Assembly: GCA_037200045.1 (NCBI GenBank)
Contig: JBBCHM010000001.1
Span: 1,798,001-1,862,000 of the forward strand
Reading direction: 5' to 3'
Length of the DNA stretch: 64,000 bases
DNA from: Rhizomicrobium sp.
GTDB lineage: Bacteria; Pseudomonadota; Alphaproteobacteria; Micropepsales; Micropepsaceae
This document shows positions 10,174-20,742 of this stretch, one piece after another (the first letter of the stretch is position 1; each line of letters opens with the position of its first letter). A program made the position numbers and the translations under genes. The notes beneath the pieces were generated by a model, which was not told the origin of the DNA, ran no database searches, and saw nothing but the letters and a program-made list of their open reading frames with translations.

Positions 10174-10196
10174 CACCCTCCCTCGAGGAGAGGGTG
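10174..10196. repeat. Short palindrome CACCCTC...GAGGGTG
   Basis: A 7-bp inverted repeat around CCTCGAGGA immediately after the recA terminator. Similar CACCCTC/GAGGGTG palindromes are common dispersed elements in alphaproteobacterial genomes. Only one copy was found in this window, so calling it a repeat rests on general knowledge. Confidence 0.35.
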
Positions 10197-10269
10197 AGGA
10201 TTTCTCCGGATCGACCGCTATTCCGCCCCTGGGGATGACAGAAAAAGGCGCGACAGCTACATAACCCCC

Positions 10270-12930
10270 ATGACCAGCCTCGCAGACGTCCGCACCTCGT
10301 TCACCGACTTCTTCCGGGACCGCCAGCATTCGGTGGTGCCGTCCTCGCCGCTCGTGCCGCGCAACGACCCGACCTTGATGTTCACCAATGCCGGCATGGT
10401 GCAGTTCAAGAACGTGTTCACCGGGGCGGAGAAGCGTCCTTACGTCCGCGCCACCTCGGTGCAGAAATGCGTGCGGGCCGGCGGCAAGCACAACGATCTC
10501 GACAATGTCGGCTATACCGCGCGCCACCACACCTTCTTCGAGATGCTGGGCAATTTCTCGTTCGGCGACTACTTCAAAGAAGTCGCGATCGAAAATGCCT
10601 GGGACTACATCTCCAAGACGCTGGCCCTGCCCAAGGACAGACTGTGGGTGACGGTCTATCCAACCGACGACGTCGCGCGGAACCTCTGGAAGAAGATCGC
10701 CGGCCTGCCCGAAAGCCGTATCGTCGGCCATGAGAGCAATCTGTGGGCGATGGGGCCGCTCGGCCCCTGCGGCTACTGCTCCGAGATCTTCTACGACCAG
10801 GGCGAAGCCGTCGCCGGCGGCCCGCCCGGCTCGCCGGACGAGGACGGCGACCGCTTCCTGGAATTCTGGAACCTCGTCTTCATGCAGTTCGAGCAGGTGG
10901 ACGCGGACACCCGCATCGACCTGCCGCGCCCCTCGATCGACACCGGCATGGGGCTGGAGCGCATCACCGCGATCCTGCAGGGCGTCACCAACAATTACGA
11001 CGTCGACCTGTTCCGCCACCTGATCGGCGCCTCGGTCGATCTTTCCGGCGCCAAGTCGGAAGGCGATGCGGTGTTCAGCCACCGCGTGATCGCCGATCAC
11101 CTGCGCTCGACCTCGTTCCTGATCGCCGACGGCGTCCTGCCGTCGAACGAAAACCGCGGCTATGTGCTGCGCCGCATCATGCGCCGCGCCATGCGCCACG
11201 CCCATCTGATCGGATCGAAGGACCCCTTGATGCACCGGCTGGTGCCGGCGCTGGTCGCCGAGATGGGCCAGGCCTATCCCGAGATCAAGCGCGCCGAGGC
11301 GCTGATCGGCGAGACGCTGAAGCTGGAAGAGATCCGCTTCCGCGAGACGCTGGCGCGCGGCCTCAAACTGCTCGACGAGGCGGCGTCCGGCATTCCCGCC
11401 GGCGGCAAGCTGGCGGGCGATGTCGCCTTCAAGCTCTACGACACGTTCGGCTTCCCGCTCGATCTGACGCAGGACGCGCTGAAGGCGAAAGGCATCGACG
11501 TCGATACCGAGGGCTTCGACGCCGCCATGGCGCGCCAGAAGGCCGAAGCGCGCAAGGCATGGGCCGGAACGGGCGAGGCCACCACCGACGCGCAATGGTT
11601 CGCGCTGAAGGACGAACTGGGCTCGACCGAATTCCTTGGCTACGACACCGAGCATGCGGAGGGCGTCATCCTCGCGGTCCTGAAGGACGGCGCGCGGCTG
11701 GCCGCTGCCGCGAAGGGCGAGACCGTCCGCATTATCACCAACCAGACGCCGTTCTACGGCGAATCCGGCGGCCAGGTCGGCGACCAGGGCGCGATGACCT
11801 CGCCCAAGGGCGCCGGCCGGGTGATCGATACCGAGAAGAAACTCGGCAGCCTTTTCGTGCATGTCGTGACGGTCGAGCATGGCGCGCTGAGCGTGGGCGA
11901 GACCGTCGACCTGGCGGTCGATGGCGAGCGCCGCCGCGCCACCCGCGCCAACCATTCCGCGACGCACCTGCTGCATGCCGCGCTCAAGCGCGTGCTGGGC
12001 AACCATGTGCAGCAGAAGGGCTCGCTGGTCGCGCCCGAGCGGCTGCGCTTCGATTTCAGCCATCCCAAGCCGGTGACGCATGACGAGCTCGAACGCATCG
12101 AGCAGATGGTCAACGACGTGATCCGGCAGAATTCCGACGTGACGACACGGCTGATGGCGACGGAGAAGGCGATCGACGCGGGCGCCGAGGCGCTGTTCGG
12201 CGAGAAATACGGCGACGAGGTGCGCGTGCTGTCGATGGGCACCGATCCCGAGGCCGGCAAGGACTATTCGGTCGAATTGTGCGGCGGCACCCATGTGCAC
12301 CGGCTGGGCGATATCGGGCTGTTCACGATCCTGGCGGAGAGCGCGGTGGGCGCCGGCGTGCGCCGCATCGAGGCGCTGACCAGCGAGGGTGCGCGCAAAT
12401 ATCTCTCCGGCCAGGCCGAGATCGCGCGCGAGGCCGCGGCGGCGCTGAAGACCACCGCGCCCGAACTGCCGGCCCGCGTGGCGCAGCTTTCCGAGGAGCG
12501 GCGCAAGCTCGAACGCGAGTTGGTCGAGGCGCGCAAGCAGCTCGCGCTGGGCAAGACCGTCGCGCCGCAAGCGGCGCGCGCGGAAGCGAAGGCCGGCGAC
12601 GGCCCCGCCGTCGACGCGCGGATCGTCGAGGGCGTCGCGCCCAAGGACCTGAAATCGCTGGTCGACGGCGCCAAGGCGCAGATCGGCTCGGGCGTCGTCG
12701 CCTTCGTGGCGGTGGCGGACGGGCGAGCCTCGCTGGTCGTCGGCGTGACCGACGATCTCACTTCGCGGATCAGCGCGGTCGACCTCGTCAAGCTCGGCGC
12801 CGAGGCGCTGGGCGGCAAGGGCGGCGGCGGGCGGCCCGACATGGCGCAGGCCGGCGGGCCCGACGGCGCCAAGGCGCAGAGCGCGCTCGACGCGATCGCC
12901 GACCGCGTAAAGGCCCTCCCGGCGGCATGA
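10270..12930 (+). CDS. alaS: Alanyl-tRNA synthetase
   Basis: AlaS (886 residues) charges tRNA-Ala and edits mischarged Ser and Gly. The class II catalytic core is at the N-terminus ([29 protein letters not shown]). The editing domain carries the zinc ligands H562 and H566 (HSATH) and C671 and H675 (CGGTH). The C-terminal oligomerisation/C-Ala domain ends with a Gly-rich segment ([16 protein letters not shown]). Length matches the family. Its stop overlaps the start of the channel gene by 4 bp, an unusual translational coupling for a housekeeping gene. Confidence 0.98.
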   Translation: MTSLADVRTSFTDFFRDRQHSVVPSSPLVPRNDPTLMFTNAGMVQFKNVFTGAEKRPYVRATSVQKCVRAGGKHNDLDNVGYTARHHTFFEMLGNFSFGDYFKEVAIENAWDYISKTLALPKDRLWVTVYPTDDVARNLWKKIAGLPESRIVGHESNLWAMGPLGPCGYCSEIFYDQGEAVAGGPPGSPDEDGDRFLEFWNLVFMQFEQVDADTRIDLPRPSIDTGMGLERITAILQGVTNNYDVDLFRHLIGASVDLSGAKSEGDAVFSHRVIADHLRSTSFLIADGVLPSNENRGYVLRRIMRRAMRHAHLIGSKDPLMHRLVPALVAEMGQAYPEIKRAEALIGETLKLEEIRFRETLARGLKLLDEAASGIPAGGKLAGDVAFKLYDTFGFPLDLTQDALKAKGIDVDTEGFDAAMARQKAEARKAWAGTGEATTDAQWFALKDELGSTEFLGYDTEHAEGVILAVLKDGARLAAAAKGETVRIITNQTPFYGESGGQVGDQGAMTSPKGAGRVIDTEKKLGSLFVHVVTVEHGALSVGETVDLAVDGERRRATRANHSATHLLHAALKRVLGNHVQQKGSLVAPERLRFDFSHPKPVTHDELERIEQMVNDVIRQNSDVTTRLMATEKAIDAGAEALFGEKYGDEVRVLSMGTDPEAGKDYSVELCGGTHVHRLGDIGLFTILAESAVGAGVRRIEALTSEGARKYLSGQAEIAREAAAALKTTAPELPARVAQLSEERRKLERELVEARKQLALGKTVAPQAARAEAKAGDGPAVDARIVEGVAPKDLKSLVDGAKAQIGSGVVAFVAVADGRASLVVGVTDDLTSRISAVDLVKLGAEALGGKGGGGRPDMAQAGGPDGAKAQSALDAIADRVKALPAA

Positions 12931-14150
12931 AGATCGGGGCCGGCGAGAGCCTGCGCCGGCGCGCCTATCTCGCGCTGGAAGGCGGCCGGCTGGGCGGGCC
13001 GTTGGGCGCCGTCGTCGAGGGCACGCTGATCGCGCTGATCGTGCTCAACGTCGCGGCCTATACGATGCAGAGCGTTCCGGCCTTCGAGGCCGCGCACCGC
13101 CACACGCTCCACTGGTTCGAGCTCGTCTCGGTCGTCGTGTTCGCGGTGGAATATGCGACGCGGATCTGGACCGCGCCGGAAGACCCCATCGCGAGCGAGC
13201 GCGGGCCGGTCTTCGGGCGGCTCTATTTCGCGAGCCGGCCGGTGATGATCATCGATTTCCTGGCGATCGCGCCCGCGATGGCGGCGCTGTTCCTGCCGAT
13301 CGCCGATCTGCGCGTGCTGCGCCTGTTCCGGCTGCTGCGTCTTCTGAAGATCGCGCGCTATTCCCCCGCCCTGTCGGCGCTGTCGCGCGTCTTGGTCGAG
13401 GAGCGCCGGGCGCTTTATGGCAGCCTGCTCTTGTTCCTCTGCGCCATGCTGCTGTTCGCCGCCGCGATGCACGCCATCGAGGCCGAAGCCCAGCCGGAGG
13501 CCTTCGGCACGATCCCGCGCGCGATGTGGTGGGCGGTGACGACGCTGACGACGGTCGGCTATGGCGATGTCGTGCCGCACACCGCGCTGGGCCGCTTCCT
13601 GGCCGGCATCGCGATGATCGTCGGCCTCGGCCTTGCCGCGCTGCCCGTCGGCATCGTGGCGACGGGCTTCGCCAATTCGATCCACCGGCGCGACTTCGTG
13701 GTGACCTTCGGCATGCTGGCCCGCGTGCCGCTGTTCCAAGGCTTCGACGCGCGCACGGTGAGCGAGATCATGGACCTGCTGCGCGCCAACACGGTCAGCG
13801 CCGGCGACATCATCTCGCCGGCGGGCGAGCATGCCGCCGCGATGTATTTCGTGGTGGCGGGCGAGGTGGAGGCGCAGATGCCGGGCACACGGCTGCGCTT
13901 CTCGGCGGGCGATTTCTTCGGCGAGCTCGGCCTTGTCGAGCACAGCATGCGCGACGCGACGATCGTCGCGGTGCAGACCTCGCGGCTGCTCGAATTGTCG
14001 GCGGCCGATTTCGAGGGGCTGCTGCAGAAGCGGCCGGGCCTGAAAGAGACGATCGAGAAGATGACGCCAAAATCGGCGCTCGATCCCTGGCTGTCGGAGT
14101 CCGAAGTGGACAAGGCGCATGTCTTCCAGCCGCCGGATCGAAAGCGGTAG
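12927..14150 (+). CDS. Cyclic-nucleotide-gated potassium channel, MloK1-like
   Basis: A 407-residue six-helix voltage-gated-type channel. The S4 helix has regularly spaced Arg residues ([17 protein letters not shown]). The pore carries the potassium filter TVGYGD at residues 209-214. A cyclic-nucleotide-binding domain follows from about residue 270 to 385 ([17 protein letters not shown]), giving the order seen in the Mesorhizobium channel MloK1, which binds cAMP. Binding of a cyclic nucleotide here is inferred from that resemblance. The ATG overlaps the alaS stop. The last 25 residues are charged and variable. Confidence 0.9.
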   Translation: MKIGAGESLRRRAYLALEGGRLGGPLGAVVEGTLIALIVLNVAAYTMQSVPAFEAAHRHTLHWFELVSVVVFAVEYATRIWTAPEDPIASERGPVFGRLYFASRPVMIIDFLAIAPAMAALFLPIADLRVLRLFRLLRLLKIARYSPALSALSRVLVEERRALYGSLLLFLCAMLLFAAAMHAIEAEAQPEAFGTIPRAMWWAVTTLTTVGYGDVVPHTALGRFLAGIAMIVGLGLAALPVGIVATGFANSIHRRDFVVTFGMLARVPLFQGFDARTVSEIMDLLRANTVSAGDIISPAGEHAAAMYFVVAGEVEAQMPGTRLRFSAGDFFGELGLVEHSMRDATIVAVQTSRLLELSAADFEGLLQKRPGLKETIEKMTPKSALDPWLSESEVDKAHVFQPPDRKR

Positions 14151-14199
14151 GGCACGGACCCGTCCGGGCCGCCATTCCGGTCGCCGCAGCCCGCGCCGT

Positions 14200-14580
14200 C
14201 TATGGCGTGAAGAACACCGCGACCTTGTTGCCGGTGGGATCGCGCAGATAGGCGCCGTACCAGCTTCTCTTCTCCGGCGGGCGATAGCCGGGCGCGCCTT
14301 CGTCCGTCCCGCCATTGGCGAGGCCGCCCCGGTACGCGGCATTGACCGCCGCTTCCGAATAGGCCTTGAAGGCGATCATCATGCCGTTGCCCGGACAGGC
14401 CGGCTCCCTGTTGTAGGGCGGGCAGAGATAGACGCAGTGCGAATCCTTGCCCTTTGGGCCGTAACCGACCCAGCCGCCGTCGAAAAATTTCCGCTCATTG
14501 CCGCAGGCACCCAGCACCGCGTCGTAGAAACGGCCCGACGCCTCGCAATCCAAGGCGCCGATCGTGACATAGCCAATCAT
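14200..14580 (-). CDS. VOC-family (glyoxalase-like) protein
   Basis: A 126-residue single-domain protein of the vicinal oxygen chelate fold, starting IGYVTIGALDCEASGRFYDAVL and ending with the RDPTGNKVAVFF strand typical of the glyoxalase/bleomycin-resistance family. The start was set at the ATG preceded by GGGAGAGGG. Members bind a metal and act on small molecules; no substrate can be assigned. It converges on the channel gene and lies downstream of the histidine kinase on the same strand. Confidence 0.8.
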   Translation of the reverse strand: MIGYVTIGALDCEASGRFYDAVLGACGNERKFFDGGWVGYGPKGKDSHCVYLCPPYNREPACPGNGMMIAFKAYSEAAVNAAYRGGLANGGTDEGAPGYRPPEKRSWYGAYLRDPTGNKVAVFFTP

Positions 14581-14687
14581 CGTCCCTCTCCCAAAATTGG
14601 CGCCTGAGCCTAGGGCAAAAATCTGGAACGAATCAAGAACGATTTTGCGCGACAGCTTCGCGGCAATCGCATGCGAACGACTGGCGG

Positions 14688-15920
14688 TCAGGCCGGCTTC
14701 GCGGAGGCCGGGTCGAGCGCGAGGGTGAAGGAGACCACCGTCCCTTTGGGCGTGTTGGGCGACACCCACAGCGTCCCCTTGTGCTCGCTGACGATCTGGC
14801 GGCTGATCGGCAGGCCGAGGCCCATGCCGATCAGCGTGGTGCTCGCGAAGGGCTCGAACAGCCTTCTGCCGACATCCTCGGGCAGGCCGGGACCGGTGTC
14901 AGCGACATCGAAACGCAGCGCGTTCTCCTCCAGCCGCGCGGTCAGGGCGATCTCGCGGCGCTCCCGGCCGGTGACGGCCTGCGCCGCGTTGGTCACCAGG
15001 TTGACGAGAACCTGCTGGACCTGGGTGCGATCCATCGGGACCGCGGGGAGTTCGGGCGCGACGGCGACGGCGAGCGTCGCGTCGGCGCGGCGGACGGCGG
15101 ATTCGAACAGGCGCACCGCGTCGGCCACGACCGAACCGACATCCTCCCGGCGGTGGACCGTGGTGCCCGCCGACATGTAGCCGCGCAAGGTCTTGACGAT
15201 GTCGCCGGCGCGGTCGATCTGCTGTGCGAGCTTGCCGAGCAGCTCCTCGGGCTTGGGGCCGGTGGGCGAGCCGCCGCGCTTCAGGGCGCTCAGATAATTC
15301 TTCGCCGCCGTCAGGGGCTGGGAGACGTCATGCGCCAGCGCCGACGCCATCATCGCCATCGTGCTCAGCCGCGACATCTCGAGCAGGGCGCTGCGCAGGG
15401 CGTCGACCTGCGCCAGTTCCTCGTTGCTCCTCTGCAGCTCCAGGATGAGCCTTTCGTTGTTCCGGGCGAGGCGGCGGCGCGCCTCGTCGGACTGCGGATC
15501 GGTGACGGCGGACGTCACGTCATAGACGCGATGGACGATCCAGCGGATCTCGCCGGCATCATCCAGGATCGGCACGTTGCGCGGGCTCCAATGCCGTTCC
15601 GCCCGCCCGCCGCCTTCGCTCGGCGGCAGGCGGATGTCGTAGCGGCTGATGGGCATCGAGTCGGAGCGGCGCAGGCGAAACACCCGCTCGATCGAGGCGC
15701 GAAACTCCGCCACGGCATTGGCGCCTTCGCCATCAGGATTTTCGGGAAACACGTCGAGGACGTTCAGCCCCAGAACCGCGTCGCGCGCGATCCGCATGGC
15801 GTGGCAATAGGCATCGCTCGCCGCGACGATGCGCAGGTCCGGATCGAGTACGAGATAAAGGCCAGGCGACTTCTCGAATAAAGCCTTGAAATCGACGGGC
15901 GCGGGTGAGTTCTGCGCCAT
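14688..15920 (-). CDS. PAS-domain sensor histidine kinase
   Basis: A 410-residue soluble kinase: an N-terminal PAS domain (about residues 8-125), a coiled-coil linker, an H-box ALAHDVSQPLTAAKNYL with the phospho-His at 197, and a GHKL ATPase domain (NLVTNAAQAV, DTGPGLPEDVG, GMGLGLPIS). The AxxHDxxQPL form of the H-box is that of the FixL/DctB/NtrB type. There are no membrane helices, so it senses a cytoplasmic signal. No response regulator gene is adjacent, so its partner is unknown. The start is the ATG at 15920; the frame upstream runs into the icd region and is not coding. Confidence 0.85.
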   Translation of the reverse strand: MAQNSPAPVDFKALFEKSPGLYLVLDPDLRIVAASDAYCHAMRIARDAVLGLNVLDVFPENPDGEGANAVAEFRASIERVFRLRRSDSMPISRYDIRLPPSEGGGRAERHWSPRNVPILDDAGEIRWIVHRVYDVTSAVTDPQSDEARRRLARNNERLILELQRSNEELAQVDALRSALLEMSRLSTMAMMASALAHDVSQPLTAAKNYLSALKRGGSPTGPKPEELLGKLAQQIDRAGDIVKTLRGYMSAGTTVHRREDVGSVVADAVRLFESAVRRADATLAVAVAPELPAVPMDRTQVQQVLVNLVTNAAQAVTGRERREIALTARLEENALRFDVADTGPGLPEDVGRRLFEPFASTTLIGMGLGLPISRQIVSEHKGTLWVSPNTPKGTVVSFTLALDPASAKPA

Positions 15921-16045
15921 GCAATTATACTCGCAGCGAACACTGGAACCGAGCACGCCGTTCCGCGCGGAGCGATACGGAATTGTACGTACCGCCGCAT
16001 ATGTTCGATACCGGACAAAGGCCTGGCCATTCGGCGCGAGCCGCG

Positions 16046-17257
16046 TCAGGCCATCGCCGCCTTGAGGTTCTCGTCGACCTTGTCGAGGAAGCCTTCGGTG
16101 GTGAGCCATTTCTGGTCCGGGCCAACGAGCAGCGCGAGGTCCTTGGTCATGAAGCCGGCCTCGACCGTTTCGACGCAGACCTTCTCCAGCGTGTGGGCGA
16201 ACTTGTCGAGCGCCGCATTGCCGTCGAGCTTGGCCCGGTGCGCCAGGCCGCGCGTCCAGGCGAAGATCGAGGCGATGGAATTGGTCGAGGTCGAGCGGCC
16301 CTTCTGGTGCTCGCGGTAGTGGCGCGTGACCGTGCCGTGGGCGGCTTCGGCTTCCACCGTCTTGCCGTCGGGCGTGAGCAGCACGCTGGTCATCAGGCCG
16401 AGACTGCCGAAGCCCTGCGCCACGGTATCGGACTGCACGTCGCCGTCGTAGTTCTTGCAGGCCCAGACGTAACCGCCGCTCCATTTCAGCGCGGCCGCCA
16501 CCATGTCGTCGATCAGGCGGTGCTCATAGGTGATGCCGGCGGCTTTGTACTTGTCGGCGAATTCAGCGTCGAACACCTCCTGGAACAGATCCTTGAAGCG
16601 GCCGTCATAGGCCTTGAGGATGGTGTTCTTGGTCGAGAGATAGAGCGGATATTTGCGCGCCAGCGCGTAGTTCATCGAGGCGCGGGCGAAATCGATGATC
16701 GACTGGTCGAGATTGTACATCGCCATGGTGACGCCGGCGCCGGGCGCCTGGAACACTTCGTGCTCGATCACCTTGCCGTCCTCGCCGACGAATTTGATCG
16801 TCAGCGTGCCCTTGCCGGGGAAGCGGAAATCGGTGGCGCGGTACTGATCGCCATAGGCATGGCGGCCGATGACGATCGGCTGGGTCCAGCCCGGCACCAG
16901 GCGCGGCACGTTCTTGCAGATGATCGGCTCGCGGAAGATCGTGCCGCCCAGGATGTTGCGGATCGTGCCGTTGGGCGACTTCCACATCTTCTTGAGCTTG
17001 AACTCGGCGACGCGCGCCTCGTCCGGCGTGATGGTGGCGCATTTGACGCCGACGCCGTGCCGGGCGATGGCGTGGGCGGCGTCGACGGTGACCTGATCGT
17101 CGGTGGCGTCGCGGTGCTCGACGCTGAGGTCGTAATATTCCAGGTCGATGTCGAGATAGGGCAGGATCAGCTTTTTCTTGATGAGGTCCCAGATGATGCG
17201 GGTCATCTCGTCGCCGTCGAGCTCGACGACCGGGTTGGCGACTTTGATCTTGTCCAT
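16046..17257 (-). CDS. icd: NADP-dependent isocitrate dehydrogenase
   Basis: A 403-residue isocitrate dehydrogenase of the TCA cycle, decarboxylating isocitrate to 2-oxoglutarate. The N-terminus [20 protein letters not shown] and the internal GTIFREPI and [19 protein letters not shown] blocks belong to the eukaryote-like homodimeric NADP type common in alphaproteobacteria, not the E. coli type. The start is the ATG preceded by GAGG. It is divergent from trmJ with a 65-bp gap. Confidence 0.96.
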   Translation of the reverse strand: MDKIKVANPVVELDGDEMTRIIWDLIKKKLILPYLDIDLEYYDLSVEHRDATDDQVTVDAAHAIARHGVGVKCATITPDEARVAEFKLKKMWKSPNGTIRNILGGTIFREPIICKNVPRLVPGWTQPIVIGRHAYGDQYRATDFRFPGKGTLTIKFVGEDGKVIEHEVFQAPGAGVTMAMYNLDQSIIDFARASMNYALARKYPLYLSTKNTILKAYDGRFKDLFQEVFDAEFADKYKAAGITYEHRLIDDMVAAALKWSGGYVWACKNYDGDVQSDTVAQGFGSLGLMTSVLLTPDGKTVEAEAAHGTVTRHYREHQKGRSTSTNSIASIFAWTRGLAHRAKLDGNAALDKFAHTLEKVCVETVEAGFMTKDLALLVGPDQKWLTTEGFLDKVDENLKAAMA

Positions 17258-17322
17258 GGGGGCCTCGAAAGTGCTGCTGGCGCGGGGTATAGCGGGGGCC
17301 CATAGACCCGTCAAAGCCGCAA

Positions 17323-18072
17323 ATGACCGCCCCCGCCATCATCCTGTCCCATCCCCAGCTCGGCGAGAACATCGGCGCGGCGGTCCGGGCGATGAAGAAT
17401 TTCGGGCTGGACGACCTGCGCCTGGTCAAGCCGCGCGACGGCTGGCCCAACGAGAAGGCGCGCCACATGGCGGCGGGGGCCTCCGACCTGCTCGACAAGG
17501 TGCGGTTGTACGACACGGCGGCCGCCGCGCTCGGCGACCTGCAGCTCGTCTTCGCGACCACGGCGCGCGAGCGCGGCGTCGCCAAGCCGGTCGTCACCCC
17601 GCCGGAAGCGGCCCGGCAACTGCACGCGGCGGTGGCTCGGGGAACGCGCTGCGGCGTCCTGTTCGGCGGCGAGCGGGCCGGTCTCGACAATGACGAGGTG
17701 TCGCTGGCGACCGCGATCGTGACGATCCCGACGGCCGAGTTCTCCTCCCTCAACCTCGCGCAATCGGTGATGCTGATCTGCTATGAGTGGTTCCGCACCA
17801 TCGACGACAGCCCGCGCACCCGCATCGACCACGGCCCGGTCGCCAAGAAAGCGACACGCGAGGAAATGTTCCAGCTCTTCGAGCACCTGGAGAACGAGCT
17901 CCTGGCCTCGGGCTTCCTCTATCCGCCGAGCAAGGAGACACCGATGATCCGGCATATGCGGGCGCTCTTGAATCGCGCCGACCTGACCGACCAGGAGGTG
18001 CGCACCATCCGTGGCATGATCGTGGCGCTCGCCAAGGGCAAGTTCCGCCGCCGCCCGCCGGAGGGGGCATGA
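17323..18072 (+). CDS. trmJ: tRNA (cytidine/uridine-2'-O-)-methyltransferase TrmJ
   Basis: A 249-residue SPOUT methyltransferase that 2'-O-methylates position 32 of tRNAs in the E. coli case. The family blocks are [21 protein letters not shown] at the N-terminus, [27 protein letters not shown], and [11 protein letters not shown], which together form the SAM-binding knot. A C-terminal helical extension of about 90 residues is normal for TrmJ. The stop overlaps the start of the ccmI-like gene by 4 bp. Confidence 0.9.
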   Translation: MTAPAIILSHPQLGENIGAAVRAMKNFGLDDLRLVKPRDGWPNEKARHMAAGASDLLDKVRLYDTAAAALGDLQLVFATTARERGVAKPVVTPPEAARQLHAAVARGTRCGVLFGGERAGLDNDEVSLATAIVTIPTAEFSSLNLAQSVMLICYEWFRTIDDSPRTRIDHGPVAKKATREEMFQLFEHLENELLASGFLYPPSKETPMIRHMRALLNRADLTDQEVRTIRGMIVALAKGKFRRRPPEGA

Positions 18073-18944
18073 CCGCTCTCGCCGTTTTCATCTTCGCCTT
18101 TGTCGCGCTGGTCGCGGCGGGGTTCGTCGTGGGTCCGGTGCTGCTGCGGCTCAAGAGCCGCCAGGGCCTGGTGCTGGGGGCCGCGGCGGTGCTGTTCGTG
18201 CTCGGCATCGGCGGCGCGCTGTACCTGACGCTCGGCCAGCCGGCGCTGGCGGTGCGCACGCTGAAGGGCAAGGACGACCGCAGCACCAACGCCCTGATCG
18301 GCCGGCTCGCCGCCGCGGTGAAGAAGCAGCCCGGCGATCCGCGCGGCTGGGCCTTGTTGGGCCAATACTATTTCACCGCGAACGACCCGCCCGATTCGGC
18401 CAGCGCCTTCGCGCGCGCCATCGACGCGGCGGCGGCGCAGGGCCAGCGTTATTCCTTCCTCTATTCGGCTTATGGGGAAGCGCTCACGCAAGCGTCCGCG
18501 GGAGCGGTGACGCCGGACGCGGAAGCCGCCTTCGCCCAGGCCCTCGCCATCGATCCCAAGGACCGGTCGGCGCGCTATTTCCTGGGGCTCGCTTCGGCGG
18601 CGCGCGGCAACGCGCCAGTGGCGCTGCAATACTGGAACAGCCTGCTCGCCGACACGCCGGCGAAGTCGGAATTGCACACCGACCTCGTGGACCGCATCGC
18701 GGCGCTCACGGCGCGCAGCGGCGGCGGCGCGCCGAACATCGCCGACATGGTCGCGGGGCTGGCGGCGCGGCTGAAAGCCAATCCCGACGACGCCGAGGGC
18801 TGGCAGCGGCTGATCCGCGCCTATGCGGTGCTGGGCGACAAGCCGAAGGCGCTCGCCGCCCTGGCCGACGCGCGCAAGGCATTCGCCGGCAGGGCGGACG
18901 CCCTCGCGATGTTCGACGCGGAGCGGAAGTCGCTGGGCCTCTAG
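18069..18944 (+). CDS. TPR protein resembling cytochrome c biogenesis factor CcmI
   Basis: A 291-residue protein with two N-terminal membrane helices (residues about 4-25 and 37-56) and a periplasmic helical region with TPR-like repeats (DPRGWALLGQYYF, DRSARYFLGLASAARGN, DAEGWQRLIRAYAVLGD). This order and the GWQRLIRAYAVLG ending are those of CcmI/CycH, which presents apocytochrome c for haem ligation. The linker between the helices is short compared with full CcmI. No other ccm gene is adjacent, so the assignment is by architecture only. It is translationally coupled to trmJ. Confidence 0.65.
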   Translation: MTALAVFIFAFVALVAAGFVVGPVLLRLKSRQGLVLGAAAVLFVLGIGGALYLTLGQPALAVRTLKGKDDRSTNALIGRLAAAVKKQPGDPRGWALLGQYYFTANDPPDSASAFARAIDAAAAQGQRYSFLYSAYGEALTQASAGAVTPDAEAAFAQALAIDPKDRSARYFLGLASAARGNAPVALQYWNSLLADTPAKSELHTDLVDRIAALTARSGGGAPNIADMVAGLAARLKANPDDAEGWQRLIRAYAVLGDKPKALAALADARKAFAGRADALAMFDAERKSLGL

Positions 18945-19231
18945 GTGTCGGCGGCGTGGGCGCGCAGCTTGGACCAGTCGTCGTCGGTGTCCTCGACCAC
19001 GATGGTGATGTAGCAATAGTTCATCACATATTTGAACAGGCGCGAGCGGACCTTGCCCTTCAGCGGCACGTTGCGCATGCCCGGATCGTCCCCCGGGATA
19101 TCGACATAGTCGCCGACATTGGGGATCAGCGCGAACTGGTCGTGGTCGACTTCGACATCCACCGGCTGGGTATTGTCCACCGGCAAGGAGCCGCCCTTGG
19201 GCAAATAGCGATAGTCGATTCCGTATTTCAC
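18941..19231 (-). CDS. Conserved-looking hypothetical protein (96 residues)
   Basis: A 96-residue soluble protein with alternating acidic and hydrophobic strands (VDVEVDHDQFALIPNVGDYVDI) and a C-terminal half rich in Tyr and Val. A GTG at 19231 is chosen as start because GGAGA lies at the right distance upstream; the ATG 39 bases further out has no such site. The domain is not recognised. It converges on the ccmI-like gene with a 4-bp overlap of their ends. Confidence 0.6.
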   Translation of the reverse strand: MKYGIDYRYLPKGGSLPVDNTQPVDVEVDHDQFALIPNVGDYVDIPGDDPGMRNVPLKGKVRSRLFKYVMNYCYITIVVEDTDDDWSKLRAHAADT

Positions 19232-19309
19232 TGCGATGTCTCCATGCGACGGGAAAGCCTTGGTTGGCATACTTGCCGCGCCTACGTCCAAGTCAAGCGC
19301 GGAGCGGCG

Positions 19310-19344
19310 TCCGAAACGAAAACGGCGGCCTGAAGGCCGCCGTT
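19310..19344 (-). terminator. Intrinsic terminator for the small secreted protein gene
   Basis: A perfect 10-bp stem (19321-19330 with 19335-19344), loop of four, read on the minus strand, followed by TTCGTTTCGG. It lies just beyond the tandem duplication downstream of the 19398-19673 gene. Confidence 0.6.
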
Positions 19345-19353
19345 CGGTACAAA

Positions 19354-19419
19354 TTCCGCATTATTCAGCCGGAAACCCGGCCCTGCTTCCGCATTATTCA
19401 GCCGGAAACCCGGCCCTGC
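19354..19419. repeat. Perfect 33-bp tandem duplication at a gene 3' end
   Basis: Two identical 33-bp units at 19354-19386 and 19387-19419. Because 33 is a multiple of three and each unit holds an in-frame TGA on the minus strand, the first copy read (the right one) ends the small secreted protein and the second lies in its 3' untranslated region. It looks like a recent slippage duplication. Confidence 0.9.
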
Positions 19420-19673
19420 CAGACCGGCCAGCAATTGGTCTTTCCGGCGCGCTTTTCCGAATTGTAGAGCTTCATCTGGGCGTCGGCGGCGCTGGCGCCG
19501 GCCTGCATCGCGGTGAAATCCGTCCCGCCCGCGCACCAGACATAGAACTGATGCTGCCCGGAGGCGAAGAAATCGGCCTGCTTGGAGGAGGTGAGATTGG
19601 CCGCGAGCGCCACGCCCGCCACTGCCACCACGATGCCGCAAACGGCCGCGCCAATAACCCGCTTCATCGTCAT
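19398..19673 (-). CDS. Small secreted or membrane-anchored hypothetical protein
   Basis: A 91-residue protein with an N-terminal hydrophobic segment (residues about 5-26, ending ALAA) that is a signal peptide or anchor. The mature part has two Cys residues (VWCAGG and TNCWPV) that could form a disulfide outside the cytoplasm. The family is not recognised. The start is the first ATG of MTMKR. The last 8 codons lie in the 33-bp tandem duplication, so the C-terminus may have been reshaped by it. Confidence 0.6.
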   Translation of the reverse strand: MTMKRVIGAAVCGIVVAVAGVALAANLTSSKQADFFASGQHQFYVWCAGGTDFTAMQAGASAADAQMKLYNSEKRAGKTNCWPVWQGRVSG

Positions 19674-19889
19674 ACTACGCCCACTCCAAAAAAAGTTCGC
19701 GCGCGGGCCCTTGCCACGGGGCCCCATTCCTTTCGTCGGGCTCATCGCCCCTTGTCGTCTTGGTTCCCGCCCCGCGGGGCACGCCGTACATCGCGGCCTG
19801 CCTCTGTCCAGCGCGGGGAGGCTACACAAGGCGTTACACCTTGTCATGCTTAATGTCGCGTCTGGTGAACCGCCATCCGGGAAATTAAC

Positions 19890-20645
19890 TTATGCGATTA
19901 CCCGGAAAGCCTCGGCGCCAAGATCGCGCAGCATGGTCTCGATCTCGCGCGCCGCGGTCTCGACTTCGTCGGCATCGCGCCCGCGCGCGACAAGCTGAAC
20001 GCCGGAGCCATCCTCGCGATAGAAGGGATAGCTGCCGATTGCGACATCTTTGTGAGCCTTCTGAATCGCCTCGAGGCCGGCGGCGAGGCGGCCTTCCGGA
20101 ACTTTCGTCTGCACCGTCGCGGCGTGAACGACGGCGCCGCGCGCCAGCAGCGGCTCGATCGCATCGAGCATCGCGCGCATGATCATCGGCACGCCGGCCA
20201 TGACGAAGACATTGCCGATATGCACGCCGGGCGCGGTGGAGACGCTATTGCGCACGAGTTCGGCGCCGACCGGCACCAGCGCCATGCGCTTGCGCGCCTC
20301 GTTGAACTCGCCCGGCTTGTAGCGCGCCGCCATCATCGCCATCGCCTCGGGATGGTAGTGCACGTCGACGCCGAAGGCCGCGGCGATCGATTCGAAGGTG
20401 ATGTCGTCATGCGTCGGGCCGATCCCGCCCGTCGTGAAGACATAGGTGTAGCGGGCCCGAAGCGCGTTCACCGCGGCGACGATCTCCGCGCGGATGTCGG
20501 GCACCACGCGCGCCTCGCGCAGGTCGATGCCGAGCGCCGCCAGGAATTTGGCGATATAGGCGGTATTGGTGTCCTGGGTGCGGCCGGACAGGATCTCGTC
20601 CCCGATGACGAGGATGGCGGCGGTCACGGGCGCGGGCTGGCTCAT
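19890..20645 (-). CDS. MoaB/CinA-like molybdopterin-binding-fold protein
   Basis: A 251-residue protein with the MoCF-binding fold: AAILVIGDEILSGRTQDTNT at the N-terminus and FTTGGIGPTHDDITFE. These are the hallmarks of the CinA N-terminal domain and of MoaB/MogA. It has no CinA C-terminal amidohydrolase domain, so it is the stand-alone form common in alphaproteobacteria. The function of stand-alone forms is unclear; nucleotide-pyrophosphatase (COG1058) activity is known for related proteins. The start is the ATG at 20645, divergent from map. Confidence 0.8.
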   Translation of the reverse strand: MSQPAPVTAAILVIGDEILSGRTQDTNTAYIAKFLAALGIDLREARVVPDIRAEIVAAVNALRARYTYVFTTGGIGPTHDDITFESIAAAFGVDVHYHPEAMAMMAARYKPGEFNEARKRMALVPVGAELVRNSVSTAPGVHIGNVFVMAGVPMIMRAMLDAIEPLLARGAVVHAATVQTKVPEGRLAAGLEAIQKAHKDVAIGSYPFYREDGSGVQLVARGRDADEVETAAREIETMLRDLGAEAFRVIA

Positions 20646-20742
20646 GGGGCGAAGCCGGTGTAAGACTTTGTTGGTTCCGACGAGCCTAGAAAACAGGGCT
20701 TTTGCCCTTACATCAAGCGACCGAATAGACGGAATTGCAGCA

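Noticed and set aside
10108..12570. An 820-codon open frame opposite alaS
   Set aside because: Antisense shadow of alaS with no domain features; long antisense frames are common at this GC content.
19354..19419. Start of a CRISPR array
   Set aside because: Only two identical units with no spacer between them; it is a simple tandem duplication.
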